From: Marinomonas rhizomae
GTDB lineage: Bacteria > Pseudomonadota > Gammaproteobacteria > Pseudomonadales > Marinomonadaceae
NCBI RefSeq assembly: GCF_024397855.1
Contig: NZ_CP073343.1
Location: 620,001 to 684,000 of the forward strand
Length of the DNA: 64,000 nt
Reading direction: 5' to 3'
Shown piece after piece: positions 53,120 through 61,820 of the stretch (its first letter is position 1; every line of letters starts with the position of its first letter). The translations under genes were made by a program, and so were the position numbers. Under the pieces are notes generated by a model, which saw nothing but the letters and a program-made list of their open reading frames with translations, was not told where the DNA came from and made no database searches.

Positions 53120-55510
53120 ATGGTTTGGATAAAGCGACTTTTACTGTTGGTGGCTGGTTTATTAGCTGTTGTTGCTCTTTTGTTGGCGTACGTCATGTTG
53201 TTTGTGAATCCAAATGACTTTAAAGACGAACTAAAAAGCGTTGCGCTAGAAAAAGCCAATGTTAATTTACGTTTGGACGGTGACATCAGTTGGTCGTTTT
53301 TTCCTTGGCTGGGGTTGGGGTTAGAAGACATAGGTGTTTCTGTTGGCTCAGATCCCGAAATTTTACAATTCGATCGCGCCGAGTTTGGTTTGGCTATTTT
53401 GCCTTTGCTTGAACAAAAAATTCAGGTGGATAAAGTAAATTTGGTGAACCTAAAAGCCAGCTTAAATAAAAACGCCCAAGGCCAAGGTAATTGGCAGCTA
53501 GATTTACCGGACAACTCTTCAGTAGCAAGCTCTGTGTCACCATCAACAAGCGCTAGTGCCGATTCCAATGCCGCGAATAACAGTGCTGAAAAAATCAAAT
53601 TGCCTGATATTCAGCTCGATGAATTGCGTATTGAAAACGCGCAAGTTCAATACCGTGATGAGCAAACTAAGCAGTTGATAAATGCGACCTTAAACGTCCG
53701 GTTAAATGACGTTCAATGGGATAAAGCGTGGCCAATGGCGATGGATATCGCTGTGACGCAGAGTGATTTGCAGGGAAAATCACCCGTAAAGGCGAAAGCC
53801 ACTTTAAATGCGAATCTTGCGGTTTTCCCAGAACGTGAATTTTTATCGTTAGATTCTTTGGTGTTGTCTGCTGATATTGAAAGTGATTTATTACCAGCCA
53901 GCCCAATCAGCGCAAAACTCAGTGCGGCCAATGTGGATGTTGATTTACCGCAAGAGAACGTATTGGCGGAAGGGCTGTCACTAAGTGTTTTGGGTGTCAA
54001 CGTCGATGCCAAAGTTCAAGCTTATCAAGTGTTGAGCGATCCTCAGTTTTCTGCAGTGTTAACCATCGGAGAGTTTAATCCACGCTACCTGATGACACGT
54101 TTAAAACTACCACTTCCAGATATGTCGGATGAAACCGCACTGACCAAAGCGCGTGCTAATATCACGTTAGAAGGCAGTTTAGATTCTATTACCGCACAGC
54201 CGATTTCAATCGTGATGGACGATACCAGTATCGAAGCCAATGCTGTGGTGGATTTATCGCCCTTGCGTTGGGATGTTAGTGTGGCGGGTAAAAACTTAGA
54301 CCTTGACCGTTACTTGCCTACACCAGTTGAAAATAGTGAAGACGGTGCTGATTTAGAGGATGTCATATCAGGTACGGTGTCCACTTCTAATGAAATAAAA
54401 GACTCATCATCACAAAATGATCTTGATGCAGGCACACTCATCCCAATCGACTTGATTCGTTCGTTAAATGGTCATGTCGGCGTTGTATTTGAAAATCTCA
54501 CCATGAAGAAGTTAAAAATAGACAAAATTGAATTGGATTCAACCCAAGCAAATGGCTTGGTAAAAGTCTCACCGCTGAGAGCATCTTTGTATAAAGGTAC
54601 TGTGTCATCAAAAGCGAGTTTGGATGTACGAGGTATAACACCAGTTTTCAATGTTTCTCCTGCAATCGATGGTGTTCAAATACAGCCTTTGCTGATCGAT
54701 TTTATGGATATGGATAAAGTTGCCGGTGCAACCTTTTTAAATGGTGAGTTGAGCGCTAAGGGAAATAGTATTGATACCCTTATGTCTTCTTTACAAGGGG
54801 ATCTATTGGTAGAGATTAAAAATGGCGCCTTGGTTGGAACGAATTTAACGAAGACAGTATGTGAAGGCATTGCTGCGGTCAATAAAGACAAACTCAACGA
54901 CGAGCAATTCGGCCCAGATACACCGTTTGAAACCATGCGTTTTCCTGCCTATATCATCAATGGTCAAGTATCGACGCCAGGATTGGAAATAAGTTCTGCG
55001 GGTATTCAGGTGACTGGTGACGGTGTTGTGTCTCTTCCAGGCTCTTCTTTGGACTATCAGGCCAATGTTGCTCTTTCAGGGAGTTCATTAGATAAAGCGT
55101 GTCGCGTCAATGAAAAAATCGTTCAGCTTGCATTTCCTATTGTGTGTAAAGGTAAATTTAGCGACGATCCTGCGGGTTTATGTCGTCCTGACATAAAGGG
55201 GTTCGGTGCCTTGTTCTCCGATTTAGCTAAAGCTGAACTGAACAGAAAATTGCAAAAAGAGAAAGTCCGTCTGAAAGAAAAAGAAGCAGAACTAAAAGCC
55301 AAAGTTGATGCTGAAAAAGCCCGTTTAAAAGCTGAGGTAGACGCGAAACGAGATGCTGAAAAAGCCCGTTTAAAAGAAAAAGAAGCAGAAGCAAAAGCCA
55401 AAATTGATGCAGAAAAAGCTCGTTTGAAAGCCGAACTTGAAGAAAAGCGCAAGGCGGAAGAAGAAAGAGCAAAAGAGAAGCTAAAAGAAAAACTAAAGAA
55501 CTTGTTTTAA
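53120..55510 (+). CDS. AsmA-family envelope protein
   Basis: A 796-residue AsmA/TamB-like protein. An N-terminal membrane helix (LLLLVAGLLAVVALLLAYVMLFV, residues 6-28) precedes the conserved NPNDFKDELKSVALEKANVNLRLDGDISWSFFPWLGLGLEDIGV. A large periplasmic region follows with GLVKVSPLRASLYKGTVSSKASLDVRG and GDLLVEIKNGALVGTNL. About 100 residues of repeated KEKEAELKAKVDAEKARLKAE form a charged coiled-coil tail, unusual for AsmA. It probably aids outer-membrane lipid or protein homeostasis. AAGGAG precedes the ATG. It is 54 bases from mutY. Confidence 0.9.
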   Translation: MVWIKRLLLLVAGLLAVVALLLAYVMLFVNPNDFKDELKSVALEKANVNLRLDGDISWSFFPWLGLGLEDIGVSVGSDPEILQFDRAEFGLAILPLLEQKIQVDKVNLVNLKASLNKNAQGQGNWQLDLPDNSSVASSVSPSTSASADSNAANNSAEKIKLPDIQLDELRIENAQVQYRDEQTKQLINATLNVRLNDVQWDKAWPMAMDIAVTQSDLQGKSPVKAKATLNANLAVFPEREFLSLDSLVLSADIESDLLPASPISAKLSAANVDVDLPQENVLAEGLSLSVLGVNVDAKVQAYQVLSDPQFSAVLTIGEFNPRYLMTRLKLPLPDMSDETALTKARANITLEGSLDSITAQPISIVMDDTSIEANAVVDLSPLRWDVSVAGKNLDLDRYLPTPVENSEDGADLEDVISGTVSTSNEIKDSSSQNDLDAGTLIPIDLIRSLNGHVGVVFENLTMKKLKIDKIELDSTQANGLVKVSPLRASLYKGTVSSKASLDVRGITPVFNVSPAIDGVQIQPLLIDFMDMDKVAGATFLNGELSAKGNSIDTLMSSLQGDLLVEIKNGALVGTNLTKTVCEGIAAVNKDKLNDEQFGPDTPFETMRFPAYIINGQVSTPGLEISSAGIQVTGDGVVSLPGSSLDYQANVALSGSSLDKACRVNEKIVQLAFPIVCKGKFSDDPAGLCRPDIKGFGALFSDLAKAELNRKLQKEKVRLKEKEAELKAKVDAEKARLKAEVDAKRDAEKARLKEKEAEAKAKIDAEKARLKAELEEKRKAEEERAKEKLKEKLKNLF

Positions 55511-55564
55511 TTATTGCCTGATTGAAAAGTAGATAGATTAAAACGCCGTAAACGTGAGAGATAA

Positions 55565-56614
55565 ATGCAACCAGTTGAAAATTTTGCGCCCCGTGTTTTA
55601 GCGTGGTTTGATGAGCACGGGCGTAAAAGTTTGCCTTGGCAAGAGAATAAAACACCGTATCGAGTATGGATTTCTGAAATCATGTTGCAGCAAACGCAAG
55701 TGACCACAGTTATCCATTATTACCATAAATTTATGACATCTTTTCCAACGGTTGAGGCTTTGGCGGATGCTGAACAAGATGAGGTGCTCGCTCACTGGAG
55801 TGGCTTAGGCTACTACGCTCGGGCGCGTAATATGCATAAAGCGGCCAAAATGCTGGTGGAAGAGTTTGACAGTGAATTCCCACAAACGGTTGAAGGTGTA
55901 TGTGAGTTGCCTGGCATTGGCCGTTCAACGGCCGCCGCCATTTTGTCTATTGCACGTGGTGTACAAGCAGCGATTTTAGATGGCAATGTAAAGCGTGTTT
56001 TGGCGCGCTTCCATGCTGTGCCCACTTGGCCGGGTGAGAAGAAAACAGAAAATGCCATGTGGGAGTTAGCAGAGCATTATATGCCGAGTGAGCGATGTGG
56101 TGATTACACGCAAGCTATGATGGATCTAGGAGCGACGCTTTGTACTCGTTCTAAACCACAATGCTTGATTTGTCCGCTGCAAAGCGATTGCCAAGCGCGC
56201 CTTACTCAAGATCCAACACAATTTCCTATCCGCAAACCGAAAAAAGCCGCTAAGCCAGAAAAGAGCATTCAGTTACTGGTGTTGACCAATCAGCAAGGGC
56301 AGTGGTTATTAGAGAAGCGTCCTTCTACGGGAATTTGGGGCGGATTGTGGAGTCTGCCCGAACTTGCGCCAGATGAATCGGTAGTGCTTCATATTGAACA
56401 ACGATTTGCGACACAAGTTGCTGCTGTCACACCCTTGTCATCTTTTAGACATACTTTTAGTCATTATCATCTGGATATTTCACCTAGCCAAATTCAAATA
56501 GCCGATACAAAGTTGGTAATGGATGGCGATAAATATCAATGGTTCAGCCAACAGGATGCCATGACCCAAGGGTTGCCTGCTCCTGTCAGAAGTATCTTGG
56601 AACAAATTGACTAA
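55565..56614 (+). CDS. mutY: Adenine DNA glycosylase MutY
   Basis: A 349-residue repair enzyme that removes adenine mispaired with 8-oxoguanine. The HhH-GPD domain has WISEIMLQQTQV, LPGIGRSTAAAILSIA with catalytic Asp in ILDGNVKRVLARF, and the Fe-S cluster in CTRSKPQCLICPLQSDC. A C-terminal NUDIX-like domain (LVLTNQQGQWLLEKRPSTGIWGGLWSLPE) recognises 8-oxoG. The length fits E. coli MutY (350). It is followed by chrA after 22 bases; the usual yggX partner lies beyond chrA. Confidence 0.96.
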   Translation: MQPVENFAPRVLAWFDEHGRKSLPWQENKTPYRVWISEIMLQQTQVTTVIHYYHKFMTSFPTVEALADAEQDEVLAHWSGLGYYARARNMHKAAKMLVEEFDSEFPQTVEGVCELPGIGRSTAAAILSIARGVQAAILDGNVKRVLARFHAVPTWPGEKKTENAMWELAEHYMPSERCGDYTQAMMDLGATLCTRSKPQCLICPLQSDCQARLTQDPTQFPIRKPKKAAKPEKSIQLLVLTNQQGQWLLEKRPSTGIWGGLWSLPELAPDESVVLHIEQRFATQVAAVTPLSSFRHTFSHYHLDISPSQIQIADTKLVMDGDKYQWFSQQDAMTQGLPAPVRSILEQID

Positions 56615-56635
56615 CTAATTCGGAATCTTCGTACT

Positions 56636-57847
56636 ATGACAGACAAAAACCTCTCATACTTTAAACGCGTAGCAGAGGTTTTTGTCTCTTTCCTCTTATT
56701 AGGTTTTACCAGCTTTGGTGGGCCTGCCGCTCATCTCGGTTATTTTAATCAGACCTTTGTTCAGCGAAAAAAATGGGCGAGTGAGGCGCAATACACTCAA
56801 TGGGTGGCGCTGAGTCAAATCGTACCTGGGCCGGGTTCAAGTCAGGTTGGTTTTGCCTTGGGCTATCATCGCGCTGGCTTATTTGGTGCGATAGCGGCCT
56901 TTGTGGCTTTTACCTTGCCGTCTTTTGTGATCATGGTGTTGTTGGCGCAGTTTGGTAATCACTGGCAGGGGAATGTGTTTTTTGATGGCGTCGTTCATGC
57001 TTTAAAGCTTTTGGCGGTAGTCATAGTGGCTGATGCTTGTGTCAGTATGTGGCGGTCTTTTTGTCAGAGCAAGACAATGGCTTGTCTGGCAGTATTCAGT
57101 GCGGCATTTATTGTGTTGTCTCCTTCCGGTTTTGCTAATTTGATGGTGTTGTTTGTTGCCATCTGTTTTGGTTTTCTAGCAAGACCGCCTCTGGTTCCTA
57201 CTGCTTCAGAAGCTTTGCCTAAGGTGCGTTTTGCTTGGTGTTTCTTTTTGATTGCCATGGCAATTTTCTTTGCTAGCTTTCTGGTAAGTGGCGGATTGAG
57301 TGGTTTGTTTGCCGATTTTTACCGCGCGGGCGCTTTAGTCTTCGGTGGTGGGCATGTGGTGCTGCCGATGTTGTCGACTTTCGCATTGACGCCTGATTCT
57401 TTTGTAGAGCCTGCATCAGCGGTTATTGATGAATCTAATTTATTGTTAGGTTATGCCGCGGCTCAAGCGGTCCCCGGGCCCATGTTTACCATGGCCAGCT
57501 TTTTAGGCGCAGCAGTCACTCCCGACGGCGGCAATATTTTACTATGGGCAGGCGTGGCAACCTTAGCGGTATTTTTGTCGGGGCTATTGTTGATGCTAAG
57601 TGCTCAAGCTGTTTGGCAGCGCTTGACTCATTATGATCGCTTTCGCTCAGCGGTCGCGAGTCTAAATGCGGCTGTGGTCGGAATATTGCTGGCGGCGTTA
57701 TACTATCCTATCGGAATATCGAGCTTGCTTGATTGGATGGACATCGCCATTGCTGTGTTAGGTTTTGCCTGGTTAACCTATAAACGCCCATCGATTTTTG
57801 TTTTGATTTTGGTGTTTGTTGCTATTGGCTTGGCGAGAAGTCTTTAA
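56636..57847 (+). CDS. chrA: Chromate transporter ChrA
   Basis: A 403-residue two-domain CHR transporter. The first half has FTSFGGPAAHLGYF and LSQIVPGPGSSQVGFALGYHRAG. The second repeats the fold with FGGGHVVLPML and LLGYAAAQAVPGPMFTMASFLG. About twelve hydrophobic segments are seen. It expels chromate (a sulfate mimic) or related oxyanions. Its position between mutY and yggX, which are normally adjacent, points to an insertion. Confidence 0.93.
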   Translation: MTDKNLSYFKRVAEVFVSFLLLGFTSFGGPAAHLGYFNQTFVQRKKWASEAQYTQWVALSQIVPGPGSSQVGFALGYHRAGLFGAIAAFVAFTLPSFVIMVLLAQFGNHWQGNVFFDGVVHALKLLAVVIVADACVSMWRSFCQSKTMACLAVFSAAFIVLSPSGFANLMVLFVAICFGFLARPPLVPTASEALPKVRFAWCFFLIAMAIFFASFLVSGGLSGLFADFYRAGALVFGGGHVVLPMLSTFALTPDSFVEPASAVIDESNLLLGYAAAQAVPGPMFTMASFLGAAVTPDGGNILLWAGVATLAVFLSGLLLMLSAQAVWQRLTHYDRFRSAVASLNAAVVGILLAALYYPIGISSLLDWMDIAIAVLGFAWLTYKRPSIFVLILVFVAIGLARSL

Positions 57848-57848
57848 G

Positions 57849-57885
57849 CCTCCCCATAAGAGGCAAGAGGGAGGAGCTTAGTACG
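57849..57885 (-). repeat. Diverged, inverted copy of the GC-rich repeat
   Basis: Read on the minus strand, ACTAAGCTCCTCCCTC resembles the ACTTAGCTCCTCCCCC core of the repeats at 52911 and 53021, and the flanks (CCTCCCC and GGGAGG) can pair. It sits two bases after the chrA stop. Confidence 0.6.
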
Positions 57886-57978
57886 ATTGCGTTTCTGATC
57901 TTATTTATAGAATGCCTTGAATTCTGCTGTGTTAACGCCATTATTCACTCTATACATTGATGATGGCGAGAAACTCTT

Positions 57979-58263
57979 ATGTCGAATACTGTTTTTTGTA
58001 AGAAATTCCAGAAAGAAATGGAAGCCTTAGATCGTGCGCCATTGCCCGGGGCAAAAGGCCAAGAGATTCTACAGAATGTGTCTAAGCAAGCTTGGCAAGA
58101 ATGGCAGCAACTTCAGACCATGATGATTAATGAAAAACAACTGAACTTGATGCAACCAGAATCTCGCAAATATGTAATGGAGCAGATGGAAAAGTTTTTC
58201 AATAATGAAGCAACGGATAAGCTGGCGGGATATGTTGATCCTGATGAGATTAAAGAACTCTAG
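57979..58263 (+). CDS. yggX: Probable Fe(2+)-trafficking protein YggX
   Basis: A 94-residue Ygg[73 protein letters not shown] is nearly the whole family signature, with the single conserved Cys at residue 6. It protects Fe-S clusters from oxidation and pairs functionally with MutY. Here chrA intervenes. The TAG stop is part of the CTAG target duplication of a MITE inserted immediately afterwards, so the protein end was preserved. Confidence 0.95.
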   Translation: MSNTVFCKKFQKEMEALDRAPLPGAKGQEILQNVSKQAWQEWQQLQTMMINEKQLNLMQPESRKYVMEQMEKFFNNEATDKLAGYVDPDEIKEL

Positions 58264-58525
58264 GGAAGGTGCGAATAAGTCTACTAAGCCTCAGTCTTTC
58301 AGAGAAATCGTCAAATAAGGCGCGACTCTGAAGGAATGTAGGTACCTTTCAAAGAGTCGCAACGACATGTGGCGTTTTCTCTGAAAGACCCGCAGGGCAT
58401 GCTCTAAAAGCCTGTATTCTTTGTTGAGCACCTCGAAAATAGAACCACTATTCACATTCGGTACTCGCCTCGAATAACAGGCTTTTATCCACATGCTGAG
58501 ACAAGAGGGCTTGTTCGCACCTTCC
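58264..58525. mobile_element. 262-bp IS5-type MITE at the yggX stop codon
   Basis: Ends GGAAGGTGCGAATAAGTC (58264-58281) and its inverse GGCTTGTTCGCACCTTCC (58508-58525) form terminal inverted repeats with two mismatches. CTAG flanks both sides (58260-58263 and 58526-58529), the target-duplication type of IS5-group elements. Inside are nested inverted repeats: GTCTTTCAGAGAAA/TTTCTCTGAAAGAC (58294-58307/58376-58389), GCGACTCT/AGAGTCGC (58322-58329/58353-58360) and AAAAGCCTGT/ACAGGCTTTT (58406-58415/58477-58486). No transposase frame is present. Its RNA would fold strongly. Confidence 0.85.
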
Positions 58526-58553
58526 CTAGGCTTTAAATAATAGCGGATTGTAA

Positions 58554-58593
58554 AAAAATGCCCCTTGCTAACGATTTAGCAAGGGGCATTTTT
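58554..58593. terminator. Strong bidirectional terminator
   Basis: An 18-base perfect stem (58554-58571 and 58576-58593, core TGCCCCTTGCTAA) with loop CGAT, flanked by A and T tracts. It serves yggX (through the MITE) and the convergent FliL-like gene. Confidence 0.93.
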
Positions 58594-58632
58594 ATTGGTC
58601 GGCTGTATTTTTTAGTACGAGCGCAATGTCAT

Positions 58633-59055
58633 TTACTGGGTGACAAAGCTGGCAAACAAGATGTCTTTAACAGGTGAAAGGTTAGTTTCTTCTTGCAGGG
58701 CGTCGTTTACTGCAATAGCCGCTTCTTCACGGGTTTTTTCGCGGGCAATCGCGCCAGTAACTTGTTCTGTGGTTCGAGAACTAAGGAACATCACGATAGC
58801 GTCTCTGACCAATGGCATATTGGCTTCGATTAAGTCTTTAGAATTGGTGTCGGTGCGAATACTGATACTGGTTTTAATGTATTTAAGTTGGCCGTCGCTC
58901 CCAAGGTGATTCACGACAAAATTAGGCTTTAACTCGATATAAGCCGCGGTTGCGGCGGCTTCGTCTTCGGCATGGCTTGTTATACTCGTTAGCGCACAGA
59001 GTAATACTAAGGCAAATAAGCGTGATTTGTTGCGCAGGGATATCATCAATGACAT
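58633..59055 (-). CDS. FliL-like exported protein
   Basis: A 140-residue protein with a signal peptide (cleavage after TSHA). It is followed by AAYIELKPNFVVNHLGSDGQLKYIKTSISIRT ... MPLVRDAIVMFLSSRTTEQVTGAIAREKTREEAAIAVNDAL, the FliL domain. FliL controls flagellar motor load, but no flagellar gene is nearby; orphan FliL paralogs with cleavable signals exist in marine gammaproteobacteria. The N-terminus looks cleavable rather than like FliL's membrane anchor. Its role is unknown. Confidence 0.82.
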   Translation of the reverse strand: MSLMISLRNKSRLFALVLLCALTSITSHAEDEAAATAAYIELKPNFVVNHLGSDGQLKYIKTSISIRTDTNSKDLIEANMPLVRDAIVMFLSSRTTEQVTGAIAREKTREEAAIAVNDALQEETNLSPVKDILFASFVTQ

Positions 59056-59207
59056 GTTAGGTTCTCGTTTTCATTCCAATAGCCAGTATACTAACTGGCA
59101 TTAAAGCTATCTGTCAGCAGTAATTTAGCACTTTACTGTTTCTCTGTTGTCGTAATAATAGTATTCGATTAAAAATGTCCCATTAGCAAGTTTAGGAATC
59201 TTTTTAT

Positions 59208-59714
59208 ATGTTCGCGTTTTTATCTGCTCGTCGTTTTCATGGTTTGGTTGCGTTTGCGGCTTTTGCTCTTTTGGCAGTGGCATTTTATATGGAATATCAG
59301 ATGGGCTTAGAGCCTTGTCCGTTATGTATGTTGCAACGTATCGTGTTTTTCTGTGTTGGTGTGGTGTCGTTGGTTTCTGCTTTAACGGGGAGTGAAAAAG
59401 CGCGAAAAGTATTTGCTTGGATCGTGGTTGTTTTGTCTTTCGCTGGTGCCGCGTTAGCGATTCGTCATTTGTATCTACAAAGCTTACCAATGGACGAGCT
59501 GCCTGCCTGCTTACCAGGGTTAAGTTACATGTTTGAGGTTTTTCCATGGCAAGAAATTATGCAAGCTATGGTGATGGGAACCGGTGAGTGTGGCGATGTA
59601 GTTTGGACGTTTTTGGGTCTTAGTATTCCTGGTTGGACTCTGGTTGCGTTTGTTGGTATGGCCATCATTAATATTGTGATTGCATTGCGAGCAAATAAAA
59701 AAGCCTCTTTTTAA
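59208..59714 (+). CDS. dsbB: Disulfide bond formation protein DsbB
   Basis: A 168-residue inner-membrane protein with four helices. The first periplasmic loop has the redox pair in EPCPLCMLQR and the second has two cysteines (LPACLPG and TGECGDV). It reoxidises DsbA and passes electrons to quinone. The length and the CPLC motif agree with DsbB (176 in E. coli). It is a single gene with no dsbA in view. Confidence 0.95.
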   Translation: MFAFLSARRFHGLVAFAAFALLAVAFYMEYQMGLEPCPLCMLQRIVFFCVGVVSLVSALTGSEKARKVFAWIVVVLSFAGAALAIRHLYLQSLPMDELPACLPGLSYMFEVFPWQEIMQAMVMGTGECGDVVWTFLGLSIPGWTLVAFVGMAIINIVIALRANKKASF

Positions 59715-59881
59715 ATAGGGGGGTTGCGAGTGTTTTGGCAAAGGATTATCGAATACGGTAATCCAATAAAACACTCTAAAAAGGTTACAAATCCCTCTGG
59801 CTATTACCTTGCAGGGGGTAACGTATCGGAATATGCTTGAGACAAAGTTTATTAATAATTAATGCCAGATGGAGTCTTAAT

Positions 59882-60352
59882 ATGTTAGAAGGTTGTAAAA
59901 CAGCCCAAGAACGATGGGGCGGAGTGCACATTATTATTGACCGATGGTTAGAACAGCGTCGACAGCTATTGGAAACAGGCATTTATTTGCGTGAGCGTGG
60001 AGATTTAACGCCAACGGATACGCCTAAAATCCAAACCTTTTGTGAGCTGCTGGTCGACTATGTTTCTGCTGGCCACTTTACTGTCTATGAACAATTGGCT
60101 TTAGAAGCAAAAGAGTTTCATGACGACAGTGCTGCGAATCTTTTGCGTGAGTTGTTGCCTCTCATTGATAGCACCACCGAGGTGGCTATTGAGTTCAACG
60201 ATAAATACGACACCAAAGAGCATTGTAATGCCCAGCTTGAGGCCTTGCCTTTTTCACTTCAGGCTTTGGCTGTGGTGATGGCTGAGCGCTTTCAGTACGA
60301 AGACCAGCTGATTAAGGAATTACATGAAGCGCACAGTGAAAAAAGCGCTTGA
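59882..60352 (+). CDS. rsd: Regulator of sigma D, Rsd/AlgQ family
   Basis: A 156-residue helical protein. The ATG at 59882 follows GGAG and gives MLEGCKTAQERWGGVHIIIDRWLEQRRQLL, the AlgQ-like start; the upstream start at 59837 is not needed. The KIQTFCELLVDYVSAGHFTVYEQL block is the conserved sigma70-interacting core. It binds sigma70 and eases stationary-phase switching. Its end overlaps the next gene by 29 bases, an uncommonly long overlap. Confidence 0.92.
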   Translation: MLEGCKTAQERWGGVHIIIDRWLEQRRQLLETGIYLRERGDLTPTDTPKIQTFCELLVDYVSAGHFTVYEQLALEAKEFHDDSAANLLRELLPLIDSTTEVAIEFNDKYDTKEHCNAQLEALPFSLQALAVVMAERFQYEDQLIKELHEAHSEKSA

Positions 60353-61307
60353 GCTTAGTTTAATCGCTTTCAGCTCGGTCGCTTTACTGTCTTGCTCGGG
60401 AGAGGCGCCAGTTCGAACGGCTCAATACGCTACGCAGGGTTTTTATTCTGCTGTGCTAAGTGATGACGGCACCACGTCATTGGTTGGTTCCATCCAACAT
60501 GGCGGCAGCTTCTGGGTTAACGCCGTCAATGAGCGTCGCTTTAGCTGGAATCATGCCCAAGGCGATTACACTTCCCTGTATGGTGTGGATATTGATCCAA
60601 GTGGCCAATTTGCGGCCACGGGTGGTGCTCGAACGCTCGTCTTATGGAATACATCAACAGGAAAGTCAGATGGTTTCTGGACAACCCCTGGTGACATCCA
60701 ATCTCTAAAACTCACCCAAAATGGCGATTATGCCTTGGTTGGTTTGAATGACCAGACGGCTCGTTTCTTCGATATAAAACGAGGCGGTATTAAGCAAACG
60801 CTCAGAACTGGCGCGACCGTCCGTGCAGTCGATGTGACACCTGATGGAATGATGGGCATAACCGGAGACGATTTTTCCAATGTCATCCTCTGGGATATGC
60901 AGACCGGCGAAAAGAAATACCAGTGGCCACTAAGTAATATCATTGGCAGTGTGGCGTTATCTGCTGACGGTAAATATGCGTTTGGTGCCGCCCAATTAGG
61001 AAACGCAAAAATCTGGTCAACGGCAACGGGTAAAGAGCTAACTAAAATAGACACTGGCGCATTGCAGTATCGTAACGCCAGCATCAGCCAAGCGGTCTTT
61101 TCCAAAGATGATCGATCTATTTTGCTTGGTGAAGTGAATAGCCGAGTCACCCTGGTGCAAGTCAGTACAGGCGCCGTTCAAAAAGAGTGGGAGCTTTTTA
61201 CTCCAAAAAGTCGACCTAGTGGTGCCAGTGTTTTAGCGTTGGCTTTTGGTACCGGTAATCGTTATTACGCCATTGGTAGTAATGGTTATTTAAACGTATT
61301 GGAATAA
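60324..61307 (+). CDS. WD40-repeat lipoprotein of unknown function
   Basis: A 327-residue lipoprotein. The signal ALELSLIAFSSVALLSCSGE has the lipobox LLSC (Cys near residue 24), so the mature protein is lipid-anchored. The rest is a beta-propeller of WD40-like blades (LVLWNTSTGKSDGFWTT, VILWDMQTGEKKYQWPLSN, AKIWSTATGKEL). The ATG (after AAGGAA) overlaps rsd by 29 bases. WD40 proteins are rare in bacterial envelopes; it may scaffold cell-surface partners. A DUF423 gene follows after three bases. Confidence 0.88.
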   Translation: MKRTVKKALELSLIAFSSVALLSCSGEAPVRTAQYATQGFYSAVLSDDGTTSLVGSIQHGGSFWVNAVNERRFSWNHAQGDYTSLYGVDIDPSGQFAATGGARTLVLWNTSTGKSDGFWTTPGDIQSLKLTQNGDYALVGLNDQTARFFDIKRGGIKQTLRTGATVRAVDVTPDGMMGITGDDFSNVILWDMQTGEKKYQWPLSNIIGSVALSADGKYAFGAAQLGNAKIWSTATGKELTKIDTGALQYRNASISQAVFSKDDRSILLGEVNSRVTLVQVSTGAVQKEWELFTPKSRPSGASVLALAFGTGNRYYAIGSNGYLNVLE

Positions 61308-61310
61308 TTC

Positions 61311-61790
61311 ATGTCTTATCACGACGACGAGTCTGCTTTACTTCTTGCTAAGCAAAACGACACTCAGCAAGAGCAGGCCAAACAATTTCAAATAAACAAA
61401 GTATCCGTTCATCTTCCTCTAAAATGGGGCGCTTTTTTTGCAACTCAAGCTTTTATTTCGGTTGCTGCTGGAGCATTTGGTGCCCACGCATTAACCGATA
61501 TGTTGGACCCGAAAGCGCTAGGCTGGTGGCATACGGCCAGCCAATACCTTATGTATCATGCTTTAGCCGGATTAGCCGTGGTGGCGTTGTCTGCATATAT
61601 ACCTTCGACGAAAGTCATATTGTGGCTGCTTATTATTGGCAATGTTTTGTTTGCTGGTAGTTTGTATGTCATGGCTTTAACGGGGTACACCATATTAGGT
61701 GCGGTGACGCCATTGGGTGGGTTGTGCTACCTCATTGCTTGGGGGATTTTGATATGGCATTTATGGCGTTCAAGCAGTCATAATTCATAG
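61311..61790 (+). CDS. DUF423 membrane protein
   Basis: A 159-residue protein. A polar 35-residue tail precedes four hydrophobic segments (about residues 42-58, 78-95, 102-122 and 132-152). The GAFGAHALTDML and WHTASQYLMYHALAGLAVVAL blocks match DUF423 (YgdD-like). Its function is unknown. It follows the WD40 lipoprotein closely and probably shares its transcript. Confidence 0.88.
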   Translation: MSYHDDESALLLAKQNDTQQEQAKQFQINKVSVHLPLKWGAFFATQAFISVAAGAFGAHALTDMLDPKALGWWHTASQYLMYHALAGLAVVALSAYIPSTKVILWLLIIGNVLFAGSLYVMALTGYTILGAVTPLGGLCYLIAWGILIWHLWRSSSHNS

Positions 61791-61820
61791 ACAATACATA
61801 GTCTAGGCTTTAATAAACGA

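Noticed and set aside
55123..55655. Minus-strand open frames opposite the AsmA tail and mutY start
   Set aside because: They mirror the Lys/Glu/Ala coiled-coil codons of the AsmA gene and lack starts with ribosome sites.
58291..58494. A 67-codon minus-strand frame inside the MITE
   Set aside because: It lies fully within the terminal and nested inverted repeats and has no transposase features.
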